DNA of 5,075 bases from an uncultured Panacagrimonas sp. (GTDB lineage: Bacteria; Pseudomonadota; Gammaproteobacteria; Nevskiales; Nevskiaceae). This document shows positions 1 through 5,075 of the stretch, one piece after another. The DNA is taken from assembly GCA_946481265.1 (NCBI GenBank), contig CAMLNE010000300.1:1-5075 (forward strand). The letters run 5' to 3'. The notes beneath the pieces are model-generated. The model searched no databases. It was not told the origin of the DNA and saw only the letters and a program-made list of their open reading frames with translations. Numbering within the stretch: position 1 is the first letter of the stretch; every line of letters starts with the position of its first letter. A program made the translations under genes and the position numbers.

Positions 1-92
1 TCCGGATCGAGGTATTCGCACAGCAGCCGCACCGTGCGCGCCTCCGGGCTCATCAGGAAGTCCGGGTTCAGATACGACTTGGGCAGCTTCAT
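1..92 (-). CDS. N-terminus of a probable LOG-family nucleotide phosphoribohydrolase (partial)
   Basis: Only the first 30 codons are inside the window; the gene continues past the left edge. Reading the minus strand from the ATG at 92..90 gives MKLPKSYLNPDFL followed by MSPEARTVRLLCEYLDP, with no stop. An opening of the form 'YxNxxFLxSPxARxxRxLxEYLxP' is what I recall from the N-terminus of Rossmann-fold LOG (Lonely Guy, TIGR00730-type) proteins, which cleave the ribose phosphate from nucleoside 5'-monophosphates. The diagnostic LOG motif (PGGxGTxxE) would lie outside the window, so the assignment rests on this short stretch. The gene starts 37 bp after the stop of the acyl-CoA synthetase on the same strand, so it is probably the downstream gene of one operon. 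No strong Shine-Dalgarno sequence is visible before the ATG. I am confident it is a real coding start and moderately confident of the family. Confidence 0.6.
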   Translation of the reverse strand, partial: MKLPKSYLNPDFLMSPEARTVRLLCEYLDP

Positions 93-129
93 TGGGACGA
101 TCGGGGGTCCAGTGCGAGGAAGCGCGATA

Positions 130-1827
130 TTACTGCGCGCCGGCGGAAGCCCCGTCGTCCCAGACCACCGGCATCCGTGCGGCGGCCCAGCGGTTTGCGC
201 GCACCCCGTAGTGTTTCTCGATGACGTTGCGCTTGACCTTGAGCGTGGGCGTGATGAAGCCGTTCTCCACGGTCCAGGTCTCGTCGCTCAAGGCGATGAA
301 GTCCAGCTGCTCGTGTGGATCCAGACGGCCATTCACGTCGGCCAGGTGCGCTTCGAGCGAGGCGCGCAGCGCATCGCGCCGCGCGGCATCGGCCCTGCAC
401 GCCGCCAGGGATTCGGCCGGCAGGATCGCCACCGCGAACGGCTGGCCGCAGTCGGCGCCCATCACGCAGCAGGCCTCGAGGGCGGTGTGGGCAAGCAGCC
501 GGCTCTCGATCGGCGCGGGTGCGACGTACTTGCCTTTCGATGTCTTGAACAGCTCCTTGACCCGCCCCGTGATGCGCAGCCGGCCCTGCGCGTCGATCTC
601 GCCGAGATCGCCGGTCCGCAGCCAGCCGTCCTCGGTCAGGGTCTCGCGGGTCTTTTCCGGCTCGCGGTAATAGCCCTTCATCAGGGCCGGGCTGCGCATC
701 TGCAGCTCGCCCGACTCCGACAAGCGCTGCTCAACGCCGGGGTAGGGTTCGCCCACGTAGCCCACGCGCTCGCGTCCCGACACGTTCGAGTGCGAGCAAC
801 CGAAGTTCTCGGTCATTCCGTAGGCCTCCAGCAGTGGCAGGCCCAGGCCGCGATACCAGTCGAGCAGGGCCGGCGGCATGGGGGCCGCGCCGCCCAGCGC
901 CACACGTGCGGTATCCAGGCCCATGCCCTGCAGGATCTTGCGCCTGACCACGCGGCCGAACAGTGGGATGCGCAGCAGGCGCTCCAGGCTGGCTGGGGAT
1001 TTCCTGGCGAACACCGCCTGCTGGAACTTCACCCACAGCCTCGGCACGGTGCCGAACACCGTCGGTCGAGCGCGACGCAGATCCTGCGCGAAGGTCTCCA
1101 GCGACTCGACGAAGAAGATGCGGAACCCGGCACGGAAGGATGCGCACTCCAGTCCCCAGCGCTCCGCGACGTGCGACAGCGGCAGGTGCGAGAGCATCCG
1201 ATCCTCCGGCGCCAGGCCGTAGCGCCCCTGCAGCGTGCGGCTGGCCCAACCGAGCCCGGCGAAATCGTGCATCACGCCCTTGGGCACACCCGTCGTCCCG
1301 GAGGTGTAGATGATCGTGGCCAGATCCTCGGCCGCGCGCACCGGACTGCCGGCCAGTGGCGACGTGCGCGCGACGATGTCGTCCCATTGCGCGAACGACG
1401 CCGCCGGCGACTGCGGAAAGCCGATGCACTCGACATCGGCGGGAAGGCCCGGCTTCATTGTCGACCAGTCGTCGAGCTTGCCGATGAAGCAGGCCCGGGC
1501 GCCGCTGTGCTCCAGCACCTGGCGCACCGAGTCGGCGGTGAGGGTCGGATACAGCGGCACCGAGACGTGGCCCGCCATCCAGATCGCGAGGTCGGCGACG
1601 ATCCAGTGCGCACAGTTCTTGGAAATGATCGCGACGCGGGCGCCCGGCTCCCAGTCGAAGCTGCGCAGGTGCGCCGCCATGCGCCGCGCCTCCTCGCCCA
1701 CTTGCTTCCATGTCCAGTCGCGCAGCTGTCCGCCGCCCAGCGGCTGGGTCAGGTAGATCGCATCGGGCCGGGTCGTTTCCCAGTGGTAGAAGCTTTCGAG
1801 CGGCAGGTCGCGGGCGGCGCAGTTCAT
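130..1827 (-). CDS. Long-chain acyl-CoA synthetase (AMP-forming fatty acid--CoA ligase)
   Basis: This 565-residue enzyme of the ANL adenylate-forming superfamily should activate fatty acids with ATP and CoA to acyl-CoA, via an acyl-AMP intermediate, in the cytoplasm or at the inner membrane face. Visible motifs in order: the ATP-binding loop YTSGTTGVPKG (residues 174-184), YGMTE (336-340), GWLRTGD (401-407), the hinge region ITGRVKELFKTSKGKYVAP (419-437), and the C-terminal catalytic lysine in TPTLK (K530). The KTSKGKYVAP form of the hinge is typical of long-chain fatty-acyl ligases rather than acetyl-CoA synthetases. Length is near the usual 550-650. The frame stays open upstream to 1938, but the extra 37 residues are low-complexity and would overlap the divergent gene. 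The start at 1827 gives MNCAARDLPLESFYHW, which matches family-like N-termini. The Shine-Dalgarno is weak (AGAG about 9 nt upstream). It lies divergent to an acyl-CoA dehydrogenase and upstream of the LOG-like gene. Exact chain-length preference cannot be read from sequence. Confidence 0.93.
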   Translation of the reverse strand: MNCAARDLPLESFYHWETTRPDAIYLTQPLGGGQLRDWTWKQVGEEARRMAAHLRSFDWEPGARVAIISKNCAHWIVADLAIWMAGHVSVPLYPTLTADSVRQVLEHSGARACFIGKLDDWSTMKPGLPADVECIGFPQSPAASFAQWDDIVARTSPLAGSPVRAAEDLATIIYTSGTTGVPKGVMHDFAGLGWASRTLQGRYGLAPEDRMLSHLPLSHVAERWGLECASFRAGFRIFFVESLETFAQDLRRARPTVFGTVPRLWVKFQQAVFARKSPASLERLLRIPLFGRVVRRKILQGMGLDTARVALGGAAPMPPALLDWYRGLGLPLLEAYGMTENFGCSHSNVSGRERVGYVGEPYPGVEQRLSESGELQMRSPALMKGYYREPEKTRETLTEDGWLRTGDLGEIDAQGRLRITGRVKELFKTSKGKYVAPAPIESRLLAHTALEACCVMGADCGQPFAVAILPAESLAACRADAARRDALRASLEAHLADVNGRLDPHEQLDFIALSDETWTVENGFITPTLKVKRNVIEKHYGVRANRWAAARMPVVWDDGASAGAQ

Positions 1828-1870
1828 GCGTTGGGCTCTGGCATTTGGCTGGGTCGGGACTTGAACCGAT

Positions 1871-1887
1871 GCTAGCCCAGGACTAGC
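1871..1887. promoter_or_regulatory. 17-bp dyad in the divergent intergenic region, candidate operator
   Basis: A perfect inverted repeat, GCTAG, a 7-nt centre (CCCAGGA), then CTAGC, sits near the middle of the about 98 bp between the starts of the divergent acyl-CoA synthetase and acyl-CoA dehydrogenase genes. Its position suits a shared operator for a dimeric regulator acting on both promoters; on the minus strand it overlaps a poor -10-like TAGCAT. I do not recognise it as a FadR, PsrA or other known fatty-acid regulator site. A 5-bp half-site can arise by chance, so this is inference from location and symmetry only. Confidence 0.3.
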
Positions 1888-1925
1888 GTTGCCGTCGCCC
1901 GGATTTCCCATTGACGGTAATTCCA

Positions 1926-3071
1926 ATGACCCTCGCATCCCCGTTCTACAACAAGGATCACGACGAGTTCCGCGGCCAGGCTAGGCGCTTCGTGGAAAAA
2001 GAGATTTCACCCTGGATCGAGGACTGGGAGAGTACCGGGCGGATTCCACGCGAACTGCATCGCAAGGCTGCCCAGGCCGGGCTGCTGCAGATCGGATTCC
2101 CCGAACGCTGCGGCGGCATCGAGGTTCCCGACCTGTTCTACGGCATCGTGCTCACCGAGGAACTGGCCCGCGCCGGCAGCGGCGGCGTGATCGCGAGTCT
2201 CATGAGCCACACCATCGGCACGCCGCCGATCTGCCACGTCGGCTCGCCGGAGTTGCAGGAACGTTTCGCGCGGCCGGTACTCGAGGGACGGAGCATCGCC
2301 GCGCTCGCCATCACCGAACCCGGAGGCGGTTCGGACGTCGCCAACCTGAAGACGCGCGCGGAGCGCGATGGCGATCATTACGTGGTCAACGGCTCCAAGA
2401 CCTTCATCACCTCGGGCATGCGCGCGGACTTTCTCACCTGTGCGGTCCGCACCGGCGGGCCGGGCATGGGCGGCGTGTCGCTGCTCGTGATCGAAGGTGA
2501 CACGCCGGGCCTGAGCCGCAGCGGGCTGGACAAGATGGGCTGGCGCTGCTCGGACACCGCGACGCTCTACTTCGACAATTGCCGCGTGCCGGTGGCCAAC
2601 CTGGTGGGCGCCGAGAACCAGGGCTTCATGGCGATCATGCTCAACTTCAACCAGGAGCGGATCATGCTCGCGGCGCAGGCCTACGCCTTCGCCAAGGTCT
2701 GCTGCGAGGACGCACTGGAGTACGCCCGCTCACGCGAGACCTTCGGCAAGCCCCTGATCCGCAACCAGGTCATCCGCCACAAGCTGGTGGACATGCGCAT
2801 GCGCCTGGAGGCAGTGAAGGCGAACCTGGATGTCCTGGCGTGGCGCGTGTCGAACCGCCAGATGCCGATTGCCGAGGTGTGCATGCTCAAGAACCTCGCC
2901 TGTACGGCATTCGAGTGGATCGCCAACGAGGCGATGCAGGTCTTCGGCGGGGCCGGGTACCTGCGCGGGGCGCGCGTCGAGCGCATCTATCGCGAGACCA
3001 AGGTGCTGACCATCGGCGGCGGATCGCTCGAGGTCATGAAGGATCTGGCTGCCCGGCAACTCGGGATGTAA
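1926..3071 (+). CDS. Acyl-CoA dehydrogenase (long-chain/isovaleryl-type active site)
   Basis: This 381-residue FAD-dependent acyl-CoA dehydrogenase should oxidise acyl-CoA to trans-2-enoyl-CoA, passing electrons to electron-transfer flavoprotein, as the first step of beta-oxidation or of a related acyl-CoA catabolic route. The three family domains are visible: the N-terminal helical part, the middle beta domain with ALAITEPGGGSDVANL (residues 126-141, near signature 1), and the C-terminal helical domain with RETFGKPLIRNQ (270-281) and QVFGGAGYLRG (338-348, near signature 2). Glutamate 244 in NFNQER lies where isovaleryl-CoA and long-chain enzymes carry the catalytic base. The MCAD catalytic Glu376 position is glycine here (IGGGS, 363-367). 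Length is typical. I chose the ATG at 1926; an in-frame TTG at 1911 would add five residues, and neither start has a good Shine-Dalgarno. It is divergent from the acyl-CoA synthetase, consistent with a shared fatty-acid degradation role. The substrate is not determinable by eye. Confidence 0.94.
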   Translation: MTLASPFYNKDHDEFRGQARRFVEKEISPWIEDWESTGRIPRELHRKAAQAGLLQIGFPERCGGIEVPDLFYGIVLTEELARAGSGGVIASLMSHTIGTPPICHVGSPELQERFARPVLEGRSIAALAITEPGGGSDVANLKTRAERDGDHYVVNGSKTFITSGMRADFLTCAVRTGGPGMGGVSLLVIEGDTPGLSRSGLDKMGWRCSDTATLYFDNCRVPVANLVGAENQGFMAIMLNFNQERIMLAAQAYAFAKVCCEDALEYARSRETFGKPLIRNQVIRHKLVDMRMRLEAVKANLDVLAWRVSNRQMPIAEVCMLKNLACTAFEWIANEAMQVFGGAGYLRGARVERIYRETKVLTIGGGSLEVMKDLAARQLGM

Positions 3072-3222
3072 ATACCCCTCTTTGCAATCTTCTTCAAACT
3101 CAGTAAATTGGCCCCCGAAGTTAAAGTTATGCATGAGCGCAGGACGAATGTCCTTGAAAAAGGCGGTTCGATATGCTGCGCAATCCGTCACGTCAGTGGG
3201 ATCGCTTTTTCGGGGGAGCAGC
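3072..3222 (+). promoter_or_regulatory. AT-richer leader and presumed promoter region of the OmpA-family gene
   Basis: This 151-bp gap is noticeably richer in A and T than the flanking genes, as expected for a promoter and 5' untranslated leader of an abundant outer-membrane protein. A weak sigma-70-like pair is TTGCAA (3082-3087) and TAAATT (3104-3109) with a 16-bp spacer, each matching 4 of 6 consensus positions; it would give a leader of roughly 105-110 nt. A short perfect hairpin, AGGAC GAAT GTCCT, lies at 3141-3154. No terminator for the upstream dehydrogenase gene is evident, so some read-through is possible. The exact promoter is not resolved. Confidence 0.4.
3212..3218 (+). promoter_or_regulatory. 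Strong ribosome binding site fixing the start of the OmpA-family gene
   Basis: GGGGGAG lies 4 nt before the ATG at 3223. It decides the start: the reading frame is open back to 3082, but only this ATG has a good Shine-Dalgarno and is followed directly by a signal peptide. Confidence 0.8.
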
Positions 3223-4974
3223 ATGAATACCAGGAAATACCTGCACAGCAGGTTCGTCAGAGGATTGATCGGCGCGGGAATTGCGGGTTTTTCCCTGTGC
3301 GCCGCCGCTCAGCCCGCACCGGGCTGGTACTTCGGGATCGAGGGGTTCTACGCGGACACCGACGATCTGGACGGCGCGGCGACGATCCGGCTTCCGGATT
3401 CGACGACCGTCACCCCGAACACTTGCCTGCTGCCGATCGAGCTGCTCGGCGTGAACCTCGAGGCCCTGGGCCTGTGCGCGCTCGGCAATAACCAGGGCAC
3501 GATCTCCGACCCGGGGGCGGTCGCGCAGACCAGTTCCTCGATCCTCCTCGATGATGGCTTCGGCGGCGGCGCCTCGTTCGGCTACCTGTTCGACGGCGGC
3601 CTGCGTCCCGAGCTGAACCTTCGCTATTCGGAGAACGACCTCAAGGGCTTCACCACCGGCAGCATCGATGGCAGCAGCGACGGCTCGCTGCGCGCGCTGC
3701 GGCTGATGGCCAACGTCTGGTACGACGTCGACCTGGGCAACTTCGCCCCCTACTTCGGCGGCGGCCTGGGCGTGCAGAACACCGAGCTCAAGGGTTTCGG
3801 CACCAAGGCGGACGACGACACGATGGCCTACCAGGCCGGTGCCGGCCTCGCCTATTGGTTCGGCAACAGCACCGCGCTGTCGCTGGACTACCGCTACGTC
3901 TCGGCCGAGGAGCCGGAATTCCAGACCCGCGACGCGCAGACGGGCATCCAGACCACGCGTGACGGTGAGTACAAGTCGCACAACATCGGCGCCAGCTTCC
4001 GCTACTCCTTCGGCGGCCAGTTCAAGGACACCGATGGCGACGGCGTGCTCGACCGCAAGGACAAGTGCCCCAACACGCCGCAGGGCGTGCAGGTGTATTC
4101 CGATGGCTGCCCGATCGACCTCGACCAGGACGGCGTACCCGACTACCTCGACAAGTGCCCGAACACCCCGCCCGGCGCGCCGGTCAACGCCGAGGGTTGC
4201 CCCTTCGATTCCGACGGTGACGGCATCGCCGATCACCTCGACCAGTGCCCCGGCACGCCGGCCGGTGTGAAGGTGGACGCCAAGGGCTGCCCGCTGGACT
4301 CGGATGGTGATGGCGTCCCCGATTACCTCGACAAGTGCCCCGACACGGCGGCCGGCTCGGCGGTGAACGCGCAGGGCTGCGAGATCAGCGACAAGGATGG
4401 CGACGGCATCCCCGATCACCTCGACAAGTGCCCGGATTCGGATCCGAGCATCAAGGTCGGTCCGGACGGCTGCCCGCTCGACAGCGATGGCGATGGCATC
4501 CCGGATCATCTCGATGAATGCCCGAACACGCCGCCCGGCCTGAAAATCCTGCCCAACGGCTGCGCGCTGGTCGGCGACTGCCGCCGCCCACGTCCGGGCG
4601 AGGCGGTCGATGCCAAGGGCTGCGCGCTGGATCAGCGCTTCATCCTGCGCGGGGTCAAGTTCGAGTTCGATTCCGACCGCCTGACCCCGTCGGCCGAGCA
4701 GATCCTGAACGACGTGGCCGATACGCTGGCGGCGTACCCCGACGTGACCGTCGAGGTACAGGGCCATACCGACAGCCTGGGCACCGACGCCTACAACCTG
4801 GGCCTGTCGGAGCGACGCTCGAATGCGGTCAAGCGCTACCTGGCCAGCCGCGGCGTCACCGGTGAGCGCCTGCGCCCCATGGGCTACGGCGAGTCGGCAC
4901 CGATCGCCGACAACGCCACCGCCGAAGGCCAGGAAGAGAACCGCCGCGTGGAATTCCGCGTCGTCGACAACTAG
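3223..4974 (+). CDS. OmpA-family outer-membrane protein with beta-barrel, TSP3 repeats and peptidoglycan-binding domain
   Basis: This 583-residue envelope protein probably anchors the outer membrane to peptidoglycan. Residues 1-29 form a signal peptide: a basic start (NTRKYLHSRFVR), a hydrophobic core, and probable cleavage after CAAA. C26 is preceded by L and lacks a proper lipobox. Residues about 31-267 look like an OmpA-type beta-barrel, with alternating aromatic strands such as GWYFGIEGFYA, FAPYFGGGLGV, LSLDYRYV and IGASFRYSF. Residues 269-469 are thrombospondin type 3 repeats with DxDGDGxxD calcium-binding-type motifs and paired cysteines. Residues about 470-583 are the OmpA C-terminal domain, with GHTDSLG and NLGLSERRSNAV; D517 and R532 align with E. 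coli OmpA D271 and R286, which bind diaminopimelate. The barrel would sit in the outer membrane, with the repeats and OmpA domain in the periplasm. The gene is monocistronic by layout, with its own leader and a strong terminator. Pore activity cannot be inferred. Confidence 0.93.
   Translation: MNTRKYLHSRFVRGLIGAGIAGFSLCAAAQPAPGWYFGIEGFYADTDDLDGAATIRLPDSTTVTPNTCLLPIELLGVNLEALGLCALGNNQGTISDPGAVAQTSSSILLDDGFGGGASFGYLFDGGLRPELNLRYSENDLKGFTTGSIDGSSDGSLRALRLMANVWYDVDLGNFAPYFGGGLGVQNTELKGFGTKADDDTMAYQAGAGLAYWFGNSTALSLDYRYVSAEEPEFQTRDAQTGIQTTRDGEYKSHNIGASFRYSFGGQFKDTDGDGVLDRKDKCPNTPQGVQVYSDGCPIDLDQDGVPDYLDKCPNTPPGAPVNAEGCPFDSDGDGIADHLDQCPGTPAGVKVDAKGCPLDSDGDGVPDYLDKCPDTAAGSAVNAQGCEISDKDGDGIPDHLDKCPDSDPSIKVGPDGCPLDSDGDGIPDHLDECPNTPPGLKILPNGCALVGDCRRPRPGEAVDAKGCALDQRFILRGVKFEFDSDRLTPSAEQILNDVADTLAAYPDVTVEVQGHTDSLGTDAYNLGLSERRSNAVKRYLASRGVTGERLRPMGYGESAPIADNATAEGQEENRRVEFRVVDN
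4027..4629 (+). repeat. Tandem coding repeat: six full TSP3 units and one shortened unit
   Basis: Inside the OmpA-family gene a 90-bp unit recurs at 4027-4116, 4117-4206, 4207-4296, 4297-4386, 4387-4479 (93 bp, one extra codon) and 4480-4569, followed by a shortened unit at 4570-4629. Each full unit reads approximately DSDGDGxPDxLDKCP, then NTPxGxxVxxxGCPL. The two cysteines in a unit are always 14 positions apart (282/296, 312/326, 342/356, 372/386, 403/417, 433/447), including the last unit (453/467). DNA identity between units is high in patches: CTCGACAAGTGCCC occurs at 4147, 4327 and 4420. Acidic Asp-rich loops of this type bind calcium in thrombospondins and related bacterial linkers. 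Here they form a long spacer between the barrel and the peptidoglycan-binding domain. Confidence 0.92.
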
Positions 4975-4993
4975 GCCTGCGGCCGCAGTACCC

Positions 4994-5027
4994 AAGCCTG
5001 GCCGGGTCGCCCCGGCCAGGCTTTTTT
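4994..5027 (+). terminator. Rho-independent terminator after the OmpA-family gene
   Basis: A perfect 13-bp stem (4994-5006 paired with 5011-5023) closes a 4-nt loop, TCGC, and runs into six T residues (5022-5027). It begins 19 bp after the stop codon. The opposite strand has no T-tract after the stem, so it should work in the plus direction only. Confidence 0.92.
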
Positions 5028-5075
5028 GTTGTCCGCCGATGGCCGGCTCGGGGCAAAGGCACACCTGCGGCGAGC

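Noticed and set aside
1852..1867. tRNA T-arm-like string on the minus strand (GGTTCAAGTCCCGACC), followed by GCCA
   Set aside because: The stem does not pair as a 5-bp T-stem with a 7-nt loop, and no D-arm, anticodon arm or matching acceptor stem is found upstream.
34..1875. 613-codon open frame on the plus strand opposite the acyl-CoA synthetase
   Set aside because: It is antisense to a gene with clear catalytic motifs. The translation is rich in Arg, His, Ala and Gly with no recognisable domain, as expected of the complementary frame of a GC-rich gene.
1828..1938. 37-codon N-terminal extension of the acyl-CoA synthetase
   Set aside because: The extra residues look non-coding, would overlap the start of the divergent dehydrogenase, and the family-like N-terminus begins at the ATG at 1827.
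2579..3106. 175-codon plus-strand frame overlapping the acyl-CoA dehydrogenase
   Set aside because: It is a +2 shadow frame of the dehydrogenase gene with Arg/Gly/Pro-rich translation and no domain.
3082..3222. 47-codon N-terminal extension of the OmpA-family protein
   Set aside because: The ATG at 3223 has a strong ribosome binding site and begins a proper signal peptide. The extension would bury the signal peptide and lies in AT-richer leader sequence.
4977..4988. 12-bp palindrome CTGCGGCCGCAG just after the OmpA-family stop codon
   Set aside because: It has no loop or T-tract and is an expected chance palindrome in GC-rich DNA; the real terminator follows it.
3193..5064. 623-codon open frame on the minus strand opposite the OmpA-family gene, with repeated GALVEVIGDAV-like segments
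   Set aside because: The apparent repeats are the mirror image of the TSP3 coding repeats on the plus strand. The frame also runs through the terminator, and no start signal supports it.
5028..5075. Possible start of another gene after the terminator (ATG near 5039)
   Set aside because: Only about 12 codons are available, with no ribosome binding site and no recognisable sequence; nothing can be supported.

Overview
This is a GC-rich bacterial chromosomal window with four protein-coding genes (one partial) and no sign of mobile elements, CRISPR arrays or RNA genes. The outer-membrane protein at the right, with a signal peptide, beta-barrel, thrombospondin type 3 repeats and C-terminal OmpA domain, together with the high GC content, suggests a Gram-negative proteobacterium. 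Its sequence reads most like Xanthomonadales-type Gammaproteobacteria. That placement is an impression from remembered family members, not a search result.

Left half, minus strand: a long-chain acyl-CoA synthetase (AMP-forming) starts at 1827 and ends at 130. After 37 bp comes the start (ATG at 92..90) of a gene that runs off the left edge. Its N-terminus resembles LOG-family nucleotide phosphoribohydrolases. The same strand and short gap make co-transcription likely.

Middle, plus strand: an acyl-CoA dehydrogenase begins at 1926 (or at an in-frame TTG at 1911), divergent from the synthetase. The two genes share an intergenic region of about 98 bp that carries a 17-bp dyad (1871-1887). Together they cover fatty-acid activation (fatty acid to acyl-CoA) and the first step of beta-oxidation (acyl-CoA to trans-2-enoyl-CoA). 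The dehydrogenase has glycine at the usual MCAD-type catalytic position and glutamate at the alternative position used by isovaleryl-CoA and long-chain acyl-CoA dehydrogenases.

Right half, plus strand: after a visibly AT-richer 151-bp leader with a strong ribosome binding site comes a 583-aa OmpA-family protein. It has a signal peptide, an N-terminal beta-barrel, six full calcium-binding-type TSP3 repeats of about 30 residues plus a shortened seventh, and a peptidoglycan-binding OmpA domain. A near-perfect Rho-independent terminator (4994-5027) ends this unit. The last 48 bases hold nothing recognisable.

Overall this looks like an ordinary core-genome region. I found no convincing new system. 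The most useful second looks are the architecture of the TSP3 array, the divergent fatty-acid operator candidate, and the active-site arrangement of the dehydrogenase.
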